Positions 17,873 through 27,941 are shown, numbered from the stretch's first letter. The stretch: 56,000 nt of DNA from Gilliamella sp. Choc4-2 (GCF_001690355.1 NZ_LZHG01000025.1:1-56000), one strand, 5' to 3'. Made by a program: numbers and translations. Notes: generated by a model not told the origin, from the sequence alone.

Positions 17873-18832
17873 ATGAATAATACTAAAGTTTGGTCCCTTG
17901 GGGATGCCGTTATTGATTTATTGCCATTTGGTGATATGAATTATAAAGCATGTGCTGGTGGCGCACCTGCAAATGTTGCAATTGGTGTTGCAAAATTAGG
18001 GTTGCCTTCAGCGTTTATTGGTCGTGTTGGTAATGACCCTTTTGGTGATTTTATGGAAACCACATTCCGCCAATATAACGTTGATTGTCAAAGCATTGAA
18101 AAAGATGAACATCATCGAACAAGTACTGTGGTTGTTGATTTAGGAAAAAACGGTGAACGTAGTTTTACTTTTTTGGTTTCACCTTCAGCTGATCAATTTT
18201 TATCTCAGCAAGCAATTCCTAATTTTAACCAAGATATTTTACACTTTTGCTCTTTGGCGCTAGTTGGCCACACTTGCCGTCAAACACTTAAAATTGCGAT
18301 TGAACAGCTTACCGCTAAAAATGGCCTAATCAGCTTTGATGTTAACTTGCGCGAACAGATGTGGGTCAATAAAGACGAAATGCGCACCACCATTACCCAA
18401 TTTTGTCATGATGCTGATATCCTCAAACTATCAGACGAAGAACTATTTTGGTTAACTCAAAGCAATGATTGGAGTGAAGCATTAAATAAACTACAACAAC
18501 ACTATGAAGCATCATTAAAATTAATTACCAAAGGTAAAGATGGCAGCATTGTATTATGGCAAGGCAAAAATTTTTCGTTTGATTCGTACCATGTAAATAG
18601 TGTTGATACAACCGGTGCAGGTGATGCTTTTGTCGCAGGATTACTCAGCAGTATTGCATCATCAGGCATGCCTGATGATAAACTGATGTTAGAAAGCATG
18701 ATGACCATTGCCAGTGCTTGTGGAGCCTTAGCTACAACCAAAAAAGGCGCATTAACTGCACTACCTGATAGTACATTTTTACAATCATTTATTAGCGATA
18801 ATCCAACATTAACAGCAAAACAAATGGCATAA
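17873..18832 (+). CDS. cscK: Fructokinase (PfkB family)
   Basis: It phosphorylates fructose released by invertase to fructose-6-phosphate. The 319 residues show the ribokinase fold: GGAPANVA at 29-36, GRVGNDPFG at 50-58, and the C-terminal signature DTTGAGD at 245-251, with D251 as the catalytic base. It is divergent from cscA, sharing the operator and CRP region, and completes the route from sucrose to central metabolism. Other hexose kinases of the family cannot be excluded from sequence alone. Confidence 0.88.
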   Translation: MNNTKVWSLGDAVIDLLPFGDMNYKACAGGAPANVAIGVAKLGLPSAFIGRVGNDPFGDFMETTFRQYNVDCQSIEKDEHHRTSTVVVDLGKNGERSFTFLVSPSADQFLSQQAIPNFNQDILHFCSLALVGHTCRQTLKIAIEQLTAKNGLISFDVNLREQMWVNKDEMRTTITQFCHDADILKLSDEELFWLTQSNDWSEALNKLQQHYEASLKLITKGKDGSIVLWQGKNFSFDSYHVNSVDTTGAGDAFVAGLLSSIASSGMPDDKLMLESMMTIASACGALATTKKGALTALPDSTFLQSFISDNPTLTAKQMA

Positions 18833-18857
18833 TAAAAATAGTAAAAACTTACTAATA

Positions 18858-18910
18858 GGGCAGCAAAATTGAGCACAATAGTTTCAAAATATAATTGTTA
18901 TTGACTGCCC
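18858..18910. other. Long-loop inverted repeat between cscK and dxr
   Basis: GGGCAG at 18858-18863 pairs with CTGCCC at 18905-18910, and an inner ACAATA/TTGTTAT pair shortens the loop. It lies between the convergent cscK and dxr genes and may act as a terminator, but it has no clear U tract. Confidence 0.4.
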
Positions 18911-18969
18911 TTTACCACTCAATAACTTAACTATTTAGTTAAATTACTGTTTATAAAATCAAATAGCAT

Positions 18970-20148
18970 TTAACACCGACTGCATTGTGATCTTGCCCAT
19001 TGATCTATCATAAAAACATCATCAATTGTCGATGGCTCAGGGAAAGCCAATTGATCTAATACTTTTGATACATTTTTAGCAATATCCATAAAACCAATTT
19101 TATGTTGCAAAAATGCTTCAACCGCAACTTCATTGGCGGCATTGAGCACAGTGGTAGCCGCTTGCCCTTGATTAAAGGCATCGATTGCCAATTTTAAACA
19201 TGGATAACGGTCAAAGTCAGGTTGTTTAAATGTTAACGACGAAATTTGCGTAAAATCTAAAGGTGGTACGCTTGAAGGAACACGATCGGGGTAAGACATG
19301 GCATAAGCAATTGGCGTGCACATATCAGGCACACCAAGTTCAGCTATCACACTACCATCTTGATAACGTACCATTGAATGGATAATTGATTGTGGATGAA
19401 TAATAATTTCCATTTCGTCGGCACTGGCATTAAATAGCCAACGAGCTTCAATATATTCCAGCCCTTTATTCATCATCGTTGCTGAATCAACAGATATTTT
19501 TTTTCCCATCGACCAATTAGGGTGAGCAACCGCTTGCTCGGGGGTGACATGTGCCAGTTTAGCTAAATCCCAATCACGAAATGGTCCGCCAGAACCTGTT
19601 AACACGATTTTAGTAATACCATGCTCAGCAAGGTTAGCAAAACCTAAATCATGCTGTACCGTCGTTGGTAAACTTTGAAAAATAGCGTTATGTTCGCTAT
19701 CTACCGGCAACAACTCAGCACCATACTCTTTAACCGATTGCATAAATAAATGTCCACAGGTTACTAGCGATTCTTTATTGGCCAACAAAATACGCTTACC
19801 TTTTTTAATCGCAGCAAGAGTTGGTTTTAATCCTGCGGCTCCAACGATTGCGGCCATCACTTGATCGACCTCGGGCAACTGCGTTAATTCGCAAATGGCT
19901 TGTTCACCACTTAACACTTCAATATCCAATTTTAGATTGGCAAGATTTGCTCTTAATGCCATCTCAGCTTGCGCCGTTGCCATGGCAACGTATTTAGGCT
20001 TAAAAGCCAGACATTGCTCAGTCATTTTGGCAACGTTATTACCTCCTACTAAAGCATAAGCTTTAAATAGATGTGGATTTTGAGCAATAACCGCTAGCGT
20101 ACTGCAACCAATTGAACCTGTCGAACCTAAAATTGTGATATTTTTCAT
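18970..20148 (-). CDS. dxr: 1-deoxy-D-xylulose 5-phosphate reductoisomerase
   Basis: It makes 2-C-methyl-D-erythritol 4-phosphate with NADPH, the committed step of the MEP isoprenoid pathway. The 392 residues carry the NADPH loop GSTGSIG (8-14), [19 protein letters not shown] and SGGPFRD. The last residues (WARSQCSRC) look unlike the usual tail but lie outside the core. No ribosome-binding site is visible. The start is 1 bp after the deoR stop, so translation may be coupled to deoR. In E. coli dxr follows frr directly; here about 5.5 kb of other genes lie between. Confidence 0.95.
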   Translation of the reverse strand: MKNITILGSTGSIGCSTLAVIAQNPHLFKAYALVGGNNVAKMTEQCLAFKPKYVAMATAQAEMALRANLANLKLDIEVLSGEQAICELTQLPEVDQVMAAIVGAAGLKPTLAAIKKGKRILLANKESLVTCGHLFMQSVKEYGAELLPVDSEHNAIFQSLPTTVQHDLGFANLAEHGITKIVLTGSGGPFRDWDLAKLAHVTPEQAVAHPNWSMGKKISVDSATMMNKGLEYIEARWLFNASADEMEIIIHPQSIIHSMVRYQDGSVIAELGVPDMCTPIAYAMSYPDRVPSSVPPLDFTQISSLTFKQPDFDRYPCLKLAIDAFNQGQAATTVLNAANEVAVEAFLQHKIGFMDIAKNVSKVLDQLAFPEPSTIDDVFMIDQWARSQCSRC

Positions 20149-20149
20149 A

Positions 20150-20911
20150 TTAATACATTAAATCTATATTATGATTAGCTAAAAAATTAATAAATTCCTT
20201 GGTTGGCATTTTATCTGTAATAATTTGATTAAACAGAGTTAACTCACCAATAAAAGCCGGTTTAACTTGATTAAATTTAGTATAATCGGCAATCAAAATA
20301 TTTTGACCTGATTTTTTTATAGCCTGCAATTTCATATCAAGTTCATCAAAATGATAACAAGTTGCACCTTGTTCAATATCAATCCCTGCGGCCGAAATAA
20401 ATGCTTTATTTGGGCAAATCGAATTTAATCCACTATGCTGTCCAATAGCGCTAAAAATCGCATTATTAGCCTGATAATGACCTCCACATAAAATTGTCTT
20501 ACAATTAGATTTATTTTGTAATGCTAAAAATGCGTTTAATGAATAACAGATAGCAGTAAAAGTTATTTCATCATCAATGGCATCAATAATAAAAGGAATA
20601 GTCGTACCGCAATCAAAAAAGACGGTATCGTTTTCTACAATGCATTTACTAGCTATATTGGCAATATATTGTTTTTCATAAACCTGTTTATCTTGTTGGT
20701 CTGACAAAAAATACGGGGTAATTTGATGACGAGCATCACTAACAACATAGCCACCCAAAACACTTAGGGAACAACCAACATTGCTCAAATCTCGGCGAAT
20801 GGTCATTTCTGAAACAGCCAACAACTTAGCGGCTTCTTTTAAATGAATCTTATCTGTTTTTTTTAAAAGTTGAATAAGATCATTCACTCTTTTTTGTGAT
20901 TGTGTTTCCAT
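20150..20911 (-). CDS. deoR: Deoxyribose operon repressor DeoR
   Basis: It represses deoxynucleoside catabolism genes and is released by deoxyribose-5-phosphate. The 253 residues align along their length with E. coli DeoR: an N-terminal helix-turn-helix ([20 protein letters not shown]), then [26 protein letters not shown] and a C-terminus ending in LMY. The ATG at 20911 (METQSQ) follows AGGA; an upstream start at 20938 would add nine unmatched residues. It is downstream of deoC, whose promoter carries two matching operators. Confidence 0.92.
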   Translation of the reverse strand: METQSQKRVNDLIQLLKKTDKIHLKEAAKLLAVSEMTIRRDLSNVGCSLSVLGGYVVSDARHQITPYFLSDQQDKQVYEKQYIANIASKCIVENDTVFFDCGTTIPFIIDAIDDEITFTAICYSLNAFLALQNKSNCKTILCGGHYQANNAIFSAIGQHSGLNSICPNKAFISAAGIDIEQGATCYHFDELDMKLQAIKKSGQNILIADYTKFNQVKPAFIGELTLFNQIITDKMPTKEFINFLANHNIDLMY

Positions 20912-20972
20912 GCTGATCCTATAAATCAATAATAACAAGCTAGATAAGTAGCTTATTAATTGATATCATTGA

Positions 20973-21638
20973 TTAATAATCACTGGTCGAAGTTACATTA
21001 CCAGAAACAATCGCAATACCAGCACTAGCCCCTAAACGCGAAGCCCCCGCTTGAACCATTTTTTCAGCCGTTTGACGATCACGAATACCACCCGATGCCT
21101 TAACCCCCATCTCATTGCCAACGGTATCACGCATCAACTTAACATCCTCAACCGTTGCGCCAGATACACTAAACCCAGTCGAGGTTTTAACAAAAGCAAC
21201 ACCGATTTGCTTACAAATTTCACAGACTTTAGCAATTTCGTCTTTAGTTAATAAACAAGTTTCTAAAATCACTTTTAATGGCACAGCGCCACAAGCGTTA
21301 AATACCGCCTCAATATCTTGTTTAACCGCATCCCAATCATTGCTTTTTAACCAACCCACATTGATAACCATATCGATTTCTTGCGCACCTGCTTTAACCG
21401 TCATTTCGGTTTCAAAGGCTTTAGCGCTAGTTAGCATTGCACCTAAAGGAAAGCCAACTACTGAACACACTTTTACATCGCTACCTTTTAGTAAACTAGC
21501 CACTAAAGGAACATAGCCTGAATTAACACAAACTGAATAAAAATGATATTGTTTAGCTTCTTCACAGAGTTTAGTTATTTGGTCTTTTGTTGCGTTCATC
21601 GCAAGTAAAGTATGATCGATATACTTTGCATAATTCAT
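20973..21638 (-). CDS. deoC: Deoxyribose-phosphate aldolase (short type)
   Basis: It cleaves deoxyribose-5-phosphate into glyceraldehyde-3-phosphate and acetaldehyde. The Schiff-base lysine is K151 in FVKTSTGF, and GVKASGGIR provides the second lysine. With 221 residues it is the short type common in Firmicutes (opening [12 protein letters not shown]), not the 259-residue E. coli type. It is the first gene of a deoC-deoR(-dxr) unit. No nucleoside phosphorylase genes are nearby. Confidence 0.95.
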   Translation of the reverse strand: MNYAKYIDHTLLAMNATKDQITKLCEEAKQYHFYSVCVNSGYVPLVASLLKGSDVKVCSVVGFPLGAMLTSAKAFETEMTVKAGAQEIDMVINVGWLKSNDWDAVKQDIEAVFNACGAVPLKVILETCLLTKDEIAKVCEICKQIGVAFVKTSTGFSVSGATVEDVKLMRDTVGNEMGVKASGGIRDRQTAEKMVQAGASRLGASAGIAIVSGNVTSTSDY

Positions 21639-21699
21639 AGTGATATCCTTAATTTTTTTAGTTTTGATGTCTAATTTAATAAATTTGTTAGGTGTAAAA

Positions 21700-21715
21700 T
21701 GTTATTTTAATAACA
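21700..21715. promoter_or_regulatory. DeoR operator 2 (downstream of deoC promoter)
   Basis: TGTTATTTTAATAACA keeps both half-sites of the E. coli DeoR operator (TGTTA-N6-TAACA). It lies in the deoC leader, 31 bp from the operator that overlaps the promoter. Confidence 0.85.
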
Positions 21716-21730
21716 GATATAAGGTGATAA

Positions 21731-21763
21731 TGTTATTATAGTAACATTATGGGTAATTGTAAA
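21731..21763 (-). promoter_or_regulatory. deoC promoter with overlapping DeoR operator 1
   Basis: On the minus strand, a -35 TTTACA (21763-21758) and a -10 TATAAT (21740-21735) are separated by 17 bases. The 16-bp operator TGTTATTATAGTAACA (21731-21746) covers the -10. This is direct sequence support for DeoR repression. The remaining stretch to the LysR gene (21764-22102) shows no other feature. Confidence 0.85.
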
Positions 21764-22102
21764 AAATAGTACAGATAAAAATAGGCGGATATTGAGTTTT
21801 GTTTTTCTTTAAATGTTAACAAAAAAAACTTAGATAAAATCAATAAATTTTTCTGAGTATTTTTTAATATGTTTGAATGATTAACCTTGGAGTGTACATC
21901 TGTGTATTAAGTTTTATTTAACATCCTACTAAATCTTCTAATGCCGATGAGCTTTCTCAGTAAAACTTAAGCAATTTATGGTAAAACATCTGAAGTTTTT
22001 ATATTATGTTAATAATGAGATATAAACATCCTCATTTTTTACACAAAATCTTTTAAATATAAAAAAAGAAGAGTTGTTAAACAAGAATGATGGGAAAGGA
22101 AA

Positions 22103-22981
22103 ATGATAGATATTAAAATTTTACGTTATTTTCTTGCTCTTGCTAAAGAAGAAAGTATTACCTCTGCCGCTAACTATTTACATCTAACTCAACCCACCTT
22201 ATCTCGTCAGTTGATTGAACTTGAACAAACACTTGGCAAAACCCTATTTATTCGCGGTAGTAGGCGAATTACCTTGACCGATGAAGGAATACGATTACGT
22301 AAACGTGCGGAGGAAATACTGGAACTTGTGCATAAAACAGTAGAAGAATTTCAAGCACCAAACGAAAGTATTTGTGGTGATATTTATATTGGTTGTGGTG
22401 AAACCGATGCAATGAAGTTAGTGGTAAATGTTATCAAATCAATGCAAGAAGTTTACCCTCGCATCCGCATTCATATTTATAGTGGTAATGCAAATGATGT
22501 CACCGAACGTATTGATAAGGGATTACTTGATTTTGGTGTGTTAATTGAGCCAACTCATCTAACAAAATATGAATCATTGTGCCTTCCTCAACAAGATACA
22601 TGGGGGGTATTAATGAGAAAAGATTGCGCGCTGGCAAACCTTGAGGTTATTTCTCCATCTGATTTATGGTCATTACCACTGATTGTATCCCAACAAAAAT
22701 ATGTTAGTGATAGCATTGAAAAATGGTTTAAACGGAACTACGAAAAACTAAATATTATTGCAACATATAACTTAATATTTAATGCAGCGTTAATGGTTGA
22801 ACAACATATCGGATATGCCTTGTGTTTAGATAAACTCATTAATACAGCAGGCGATAATTCGCTTTGTTTTAAACCCTTATATCCAAAATTAAAAGTAGAT
22901 GTAAATATTGTTTGGAAAAAATATCATGTATTTTCTAAAGCTGCTGAACTGCTCTTAAAACAGCTAAAAGAACATTTTTGA
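22103..22981 (+). CDS. LysR-family transcriptional regulator
   Basis: A typical LysR-type regulator of 292 residues. The N-terminal winged helix-turn-helix is clear (ILRYFLALAKEESITSAANY, then LTQPTLSRQL), and a substrate-binding domain spans about 90-290. The start is the ATG at 22103 after a GGGAAAGG site. Its targets are unknown. It is convergent with the hydrolase and exporter genes to its right rather than divergent from them, so regulation of those genes is only a guess. Confidence 0.88.
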   Translation: MIDIKILRYFLALAKEESITSAANYLHLTQPTLSRQLIELEQTLGKTLFIRGSRRITLTDEGIRLRKRAEEILELVHKTVEEFQAPNESICGDIYIGCGETDAMKLVVNVIKSMQEVYPRIRIHIYSGNANDVTERIDKGLLDFGVLIEPTHLTKYESLCLPQQDTWGVLMRKDCALANLEVISPSDLWSLPLIVSQQKYVSDSIEKWFKRNYEKLNIIATYNLIFNAALMVEQHIGYALCLDKLINTAGDNSLCFKPLYPKLKVDVNIVWKKYHVFSKAAELLLKQLKEHF

Positions 22982-23079
22982 TATTCATCTATCATTTTAT
23001 AATGATGAGTAAAAGAAAGGAAGCATCATAAATTCATACTCCCTTTGCGGTCGGATAACATTTCATTAAAAATTAATGG

Positions 23080-24150
23080 TTATTTTAAATACGTTTTAAA
23101 AAAGATTGTTAATTTATCAAAAGGGATTAAATCGATTCGATCATAAAGATCAACATGCCCGGCTCCTTTCACATAATAGAGTTCCTTGGGTTCTATCGCA
23201 CGGTTATAAGCATCTTCACTGAACTCTTTAGAATGAGCCTGATCACCTGTGATAAATAATATTGGTCGTGGTGAAATGGTTTCAATATCGTTAAATGGAT
23301 AGAAGTTCATAAATTTTACATTACTAGTTAATGTTGGGTGAGTCGTTAGTTCTGGCGTTGAACTTACAGGTGTATATTCACCACGAGGCGTACGATAAAA
23401 ATCATAAAATTCATGAGCAATAGGACCATCTTCAGGTCTAAGTTGGCCCTTATTAACCGTGCCACTTGTATATAATGTCTGACCGCCGGTAAATTCAACA
23501 TAACGTTGTTCTGACGCCTGTTTTATGATCTGTTTTCGCTGTTCAAGTGTTAACGAATGGTGAAGTGCATTGCGATTGGCTGAACCCATATCGTACATAC
23601 TAACCGTCGCAATGGCTTTTAAACGAGGATCAATTTTAGCGGCACTAATAGCAAAACTACCACTACCACAAACACCAATTACGCCAATATTGTTACGATC
23701 CACAAAAGTTTGAGTACCTAAATAATCAACTGCAGCGCTGAAATCTTCTGCATACATATCGGGTAATACAACATTACGAGGCTGCCCCTCACTTTCGCCC
23801 CAAAAAGATAGGTCAATGGCTAATGCAATAAAGCCTTGTTCAGCCATTTTAGTAGCATATAAATTCGCACTTTGTTCTTTAACTGCGCCCATTGGATGTC
23901 CAACAATAATTGCTGGATATTTGTTTTTGGCATCAAGCGTTTTAGGCATAAATAAATTTCCAACCACACTCATTTTATATTGATTTAGAAAACTAACTTT
24001 TTGCATAGTGACATTATTACTTTGATAAAAATTATTTGCATTGCTAGACATATCGGCTCCCATTACTGATGGTGATAAAAATAACCCTAAAAAACTTAAA
24101 AAAACGATTAAAGCAGTACTATCTTTGAAATAAAATAAAACCTTTTTCAT
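23080..24150 (-). CDS. Exported alpha/beta hydrolase, dienelactone-hydrolase-like
   Basis: The exact substrate is unknown. The 356 residues begin with a signal peptide (basic start, hydrophobic core about 12-28, cleavage likely after GA near 32). An alpha/beta hydrolase domain follows. The likely nucleophile is C161 in IGVCGSGS, in the position where dienelactone hydrolases carry Cys. The acid is probably Asp in ITGDQAH, and the base His in GAGHVDLYD. It resembles E. coli YcjY-type proteins. It follows a NepI-like exporter gene by 62 bp on the same strand and is probably co-transcribed. Confidence 0.78.
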   Translation of the reverse strand: MKKVLFYFKDSTALIVFLSFLGLFLSPSVMGADMSSNANNFYQSNNVTMQKVSFLNQYKMSVVGNLFMPKTLDAKNKYPAIIVGHPMGAVKEQSANLYATKMAEQGFIALAIDLSFWGESEGQPRNVVLPDMYAEDFSAAVDYLGTQTFVDRNNIGVIGVCGSGSFAISAAKIDPRLKAIATVSMYDMGSANRNALHHSLTLEQRKQIIKQASEQRYVEFTGGQTLYTSGTVNKGQLRPEDGPIAHEFYDFYRTPRGEYTPVSSTPELTTHPTLTSNVKFMNFYPFNDIETISPRPILFITGDQAHSKEFSEDAYNRAIEPKELYYVKGAGHVDLYDRIDLIPFDKLTIFFKTYLK

Positions 24151-24212
24151 TGATGTAATCCTTTTAATAAGTAACTTTTATTTAATATTATCAATAAATT
24201 GAAAAAAGATTA

Positions 24213-25409
24213 CTATGCAATAGGATGTCCTGTTACACGAGTAAATAATTGAAAACTGAGTTGAATTAATATCAAGGCAAATAAAAAAATAAGTGCAGCA
24301 CTAAAAAATATGCCTAGTATCCCTTTATGATCAAAGATGAGACCTCCCATTGCTGCTGCTAACCCAATGGAAAATTGAATCGAAGCAACAGATAATCCTC
24401 CCATCATTTCGGCTTTATCAGCAAGTGTACGTATAATCCAAGTAGACCAACCTACTGGAATAAAACCAAACACCAATCCCCAAGCAATAACTAGTAGCAT
24501 ATTGAATGTTATATTTTTATGGCTGAACATTAAAGTAATAGCAAGCATCAATAAAATAAAATGAACTGCTATCATCGTTATTTTAAATTGTTTTCCCATA
24601 ACAAAACCCGCAATAACGGTGCCAATACAGTTAGCTATTCCAAATAGAAGTAAAATCGTGGATATGGAATTTGTTTGCAAGGCAAGATTATGCTCTAAAA
24701 ATGGTCTTAAATAAGTAAAAAAAACATGATATCCACCATAACTAAATATTGTTGCTACTATTCCTACCGTTATCCAGCATTGCTTTAAGAGAAAAAGCAT
24801 GCTTTTAAAACTATTACCTTGCTGTGCAGGTAAAGTAGGTAACGTAATAAATTGCCAAATAAAAGCAATCACACCTAGTAATGTCGATAGTAAAAAGATC
24901 TTTCGCCAACCAATAAGATCACCTAAATAGCTTGCTAATGGTAGTGAAATAATTGTTGCTACTGAAACGCCAGCATAGATAATACTTAATGCTCGAGGCA
25001 GATCTTTTATCGGTACAAGTTGTAGTGTTACTGCTGATGCTAGAGACCAAAAACCACCAACACATATCCCCAATATGCTTCTTCCTATTAATAAAATAAT
25101 ATAATTAGGTGTAAATGCGACTAATATATTGGCTATCACCAATAACATCGAGAGAATTAATAGTACCAAGCGTCTATTTATTTTTAGTGGTGCTAGTATC
25201 AAGCTTGCAATAACTGCAAAAATACCAACTGCGGTAACTGTTTGCCCTGCCATTCCTTCAGTAATATGCAAAGTTTGTGCAATAGGTGTTAACAAACTGA
25301 TAGGAATAAATTCAGCTGAAATAAGACTAGTTACCCCCATAAATAATGAAAAAACAGCAGACCAATGGGAGGTTTTTTCTTCTGTGTGATAGGATAATGG
25401 TGTTTTCAT
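24213..25409 (-). CDS. MFS exporter, NepI-like (DHA1 family)
   Basis: A 12-helix major facilitator of 398 residues. It resembles E. coli NepI, a purine ribonucleoside efflux pump: HWSAVFSL near the start, PISLLTPIAQ, EGMAGQTVTA, LGICVGGFWSLAS and VGWSTWIIRTLADKAE. That supports a nucleoside-exporter guess, but DHA1 substrates are hard to predict. It is the first gene of a pair with the exported hydrolase. Confidence 0.8.
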   Translation of the reverse strand: MKTPLSYHTEEKTSHWSAVFSLFMGVTSLISAEFIPISLLTPIAQTLHITEGMAGQTVTAVGIFAVIASLILAPLKINRRLVLLILSMLLVIANILVAFTPNYIILLIGRSILGICVGGFWSLASAVTLQLVPIKDLPRALSIIYAGVSVATIISLPLASYLGDLIGWRKIFLLSTLLGVIAFIWQFITLPTLPAQQGNSFKSMLFLLKQCWITVGIVATIFSYGGYHVFFTYLRPFLEHNLALQTNSISTILLLFGIANCIGTVIAGFVMGKQFKITMIAVHFILLMLAITLMFSHKNITFNMLLVIAWGLVFGFIPVGWSTWIIRTLADKAEMMGGLSVASIQFSIGLAAAMGGLIFDHKGILGIFFSAALIFLFALILIQLSFQLFTRVTGHPIA

Positions 25410-25592
25410 TACATAAAGTACCTTTTATTTAACTAGTTCAAATGGCAAGTTTAAAAAAGTATAGGTAATTTAATTAACCATGTAAAATACTTATATTTTA
25501 TAGATAAACATGCTTTAAAAGCATGGTTTGTTGTTTTATATAATAATTTTTTGCCAGTTATTGATAAGAAAATTAGACTGTTTTTTTAGGAA

Positions 25593-25622
25593 AAGCGCTC
25601 TGTTTGGTAAAGCAGAGCACTT
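25593..25622 (-). terminator. Intrinsic terminator of pyrH-frr
   Basis: On the minus strand AAGTGCTCTG pairs with CAGAGCGCTT (one G-U) around a 10-base loop and is followed by TTTT. It lies about 20 bases after the frr stop and ends the operon before the accessory cassette. Confidence 0.8.
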
Positions 25623-25643
25623 GTTAAGAAAAGGGAGGGAAAA

Positions 25644-26201
25644 TTAGAATTCCATTAGTTCTTTTTCTTTATCGGCAAGCACTGTATCTAATTTTTTAAT
25701 TGCGGCGTCTGTCGCTTTTTGGATTAAATCTTGCGCTTTACGCTCTTCATCTTCAGATATTTCTTTATCTTTTAGTAATGCTTTGATTTGATCGTTAGCA
25801 TCACGGCGAATATTACGGATCGATACTCGTCCTTGTTCAGCTTCGTTACGAACAATCTTAGTTAAGTCACGGCGACGTTCTTCTGTAAGCGGTGGCAATG
25901 GTACGCGAATAACTGTGCCTGCTGATGCAGGATTAAGCCCTAAATCTGAAGTTAGGATAGCTTTTTCAATAAGAGGGGTTAATGATTTATCAAATACGGT
26001 TATAGCAAGAGTTCTTGCATCTTCCGCTACAATATTAGCCAATTGGCGAAGTGGCGTTGGACTACCATAATATTCAACCATAATGCCATCTAATAAACTT
26101 GGTGATGCGCGACCAGTTCGAACTTTAGAAATATGAGTCTGAAATGCATCAATGCTTTTTTCCATGCGCGTTTGCGCTTCTTTTTGAATCTCGTTTAACA
26201 T
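25644..26201 (-). CDS. frr: Ribosome recycling factor
   Basis: With EF-G it splits the post-termination ribosome. The 185 residues match RRF in length and sequence: [30 protein letters not shown], and [20 protein letters not shown]. It follows pyrH by 29 bases in the usual pyrH-frr pair. In E. coli the next gene would be dxr; here a terminator follows. Confidence 0.97.
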   Translation of the reverse strand: MLNEIQKEAQTRMEKSIDAFQTHISKVRTGRASPSLLDGIMVEYYGSPTPLRQLANIVAEDARTLAITVFDKSLTPLIEKAILTSDLGLNPASAGTVIRVPLPPLTEERRRDLTKIVRNEAEQGRVSIRNIRRDANDQIKALLKDKEISEDEERKAQDLIQKATDAAIKKLDTVLADKEKELMEF

Positions 26202-26230
26202 AATAAAAGCCTTATTTAAAATAAAGATAA

Positions 26231-26965
26231 TTAACTGGTTAAAGTTGCTTTGTTATTAATTAATGTTCCTTCTTGTTCACCTAATATGACACGACGCAAC
26301 GCACCAGGTTTATTCATATTAAAGACACAAATCGGTAAATTATGATCTCTTGCTAATGTGAATGCAGCTAAATCCATTACTTTAAGCTCATCAGTAAGAA
26401 CTTTTTCATAGTTTAATGTTTTATAAAGTATTGCTGTTGGATCTTTAACAGGATCAGCTGAGTAAACACCATCTACTTTGGTCGCTTTTAAAACAACATC
26501 CGCTTCAATCTCAATACCTCGTAAACAAGCGGCTGAATCTGTTGTAAAGAAAGGATTACCTGTTCCTGCAGAAAGAATAACAACTTTACCATGGCGAAGC
26601 AAACTAATTGCTTCAGTCCAACGATAATCATCACAAACGCCGTTTAATGGTATCGCTGACATTAAACGGGCATTAACCTCAATTCGGTGCAACGCATCAC
26701 GCATAGCAAGTCCATTCATAACTGTTGCTAGCATGCCCATATGATCACCAACCACTCGGTTCATTCCCGCTTTAGCAAGTCCTGCACCACGAAATAAATT
26801 ACCACCTCCTATGACTACCGCAACCTGAACGTTCATTTCAATAAGCTCTTTTATTTCTTGAGCCATGCGGTCAAGAACGGCTGCATCAATACCAAAACCT
26901 TCGTCGCCTTGTAGCGCTTCACCACTAAGCTTAAGCAAAATACGTTTATAAAAAGGGGTTACCAT
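26231..26965 (-). CDS. pyrH: UMP kinase
   Basis: It phosphorylates UMP to UDP, an essential step of pyrimidine synthesis. The 244 residues match hexameric bacterial UMP kinase: [37 protein letters not shown] and [11 protein letters not shown]. The ATG at 26965 is chosen from the family N-terminus; a GTG four codons upstream is possible. It begins about 120 bp after tsf, beyond a strong terminator, so it probably has its own promoter. Confidence 0.96.
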   Translation of the reverse strand: MVTPFYKRILLKLSGEALQGDEGFGIDAAVLDRMAQEIKELIEMNVQVAVVIGGGNLFRGAGLAKAGMNRVVGDHMGMLATVMNGLAMRDALHRIEVNARLMSAIPLNGVCDDYRWTEAISLLRHGKVVILSAGTGNPFFTTDSAACLRGIEIEADVVLKATKVDGVYSADPVKDPTAILYKTLNYEKVLTDELKVMDLAAFTLARDHNLPICVFNMNKPGALRRVILGEQEGTLINNKATLTS

Positions 26966-27048
26966 ATGAAGTCTCACTATTTCGTTGTTTAATTACCTGA
27001 TAAGCTAGGACTGCTAGCTGCAATAATTTTAAAATATTTTGTAGATAA

Positions 27049-27075
27049 ACAAAACCGCCTTAACGGCGGCTTTGT
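27049..27075 (-). terminator. Intrinsic terminator of rpsB-tsf
   Basis: On the minus strand ACAAAGCCGCC pairs with GGCGGTTTTGT (11 bp, one G-U) around a five-base loop, and the 3' arm ends in a T-rich run. It begins nine bases past the tsf stop. Confidence 0.88.
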
Positions 27076-27083
27076 TGAAACTA

Positions 27084-27941
27084 TTAAGATTGTTTCGTTA
27101 TTGCAGCAACTTCTGCTGCAAAATCAACTTCAACTTTTTCAATACCTTCACCCACTTCAAAACGAATGAATGAAGCTACTGCTGCGCTCTTTTCTTTTAA
27201 TAAGTCGCCAACCGTTTTTGAAGGATCCATAACAAATGGTTGACCGGTTAATGATACTTCACCAGTGAACTTACGCATACGACCTTCAACCATTTTTTCA
27301 GCGATTTCACGTGGTTTACCAGATTGCATTGCGATATCAATTTGAATGTTACGTTCGTGTTCAACCACATCAGCAGGTACGTCAATTGGATCAACATATT
27401 CTGGTTTACTTGCAGCAATGTGCATTGCAATATGTTTAACTAATTCATCATCAGCACTATTAGCAGCAACTAATACACCAATACGAGCACCGTGTTGATA
27501 ACTACCAACTACATCGCCAGCAATTTGAGCAATGCGACGGATACCAATGTTTTCACCAATTTTAGCAACTAGCGCTGTACGCTCTTCTTCGAATTTAGCT
27601 TGTAAAACTGAAATATCATTAATGCGATCAGTTAAAGCAGCTTCAGCAACTTTATCACTAAATGCTAAGAATCCAGCATCCTTGGCAACAAAGTCTGTTT
27701 CACAATTTACTTCTAAGATAATACCAAATTTCTTATCCGCAGAGATTTTAGAAATAATGACACCTTCAGCCGCAACACGACCCGCTTTTTTAGCCGCTTT
27801 TGCTTGACCTGATTTACGCATATTGTCAATCGCAAGTTCAATATCACCATTAGCTTCAACTAATGCTTTTTTACATTCCATCATACCTGCGCCAGTTCTT
27901 TCACGCAGTTCTTTTACCATAGAAGCGGTAACTTCAGCCAT
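27084..27941 (-). CDS. tsf: Elongation factor Ts
   Basis: It is the nucleotide-exchange factor for EF-Tu. The 285 residues have the N-terminal UBA-like domain with [17 protein letters not shown], the core TDFVAKD motif, and a C-terminal [11 protein letters not shown] end. It is downstream of rpsB with 84 bp between, and both end at the terminator at 27049. The pair is controlled together in gammaproteobacteria. Confidence 0.97.
   Translation of the reverse strand: MAEVTASMVKELRERTGAGMMECKKALVEANGDIELAIDNMRKSGQAKAAKKAGRVAAEGVIISKISADKKFGIILEVNCETDFVAKDAGFLAFSDKVAEAALTDRINDISVLQAKFEEERTALVAKIGENIGIRRIAQIAGDVVGSYQHGARIGVLVAANSADDELVKHIAMHIAASKPEYVDPIDVPADVVEHERNIQIDIAMQSGKPREIAEKMVEGRMRKFTGEVSLTGQPFVMDPSKTVGDLLKEKSAAVASFIRFEVGEGIEKVEVDFAAEVAAITKQS

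Noticed and set aside
18502-18876. 124-residue reverse ORF over cscK
   Set aside because: Antisense shadow of a clear kinase gene with no family features.
21115-21516. 133-residue ORF opposite deoC
   Set aside because: Shadow frame; the deoC frame has the catalytic lysines.
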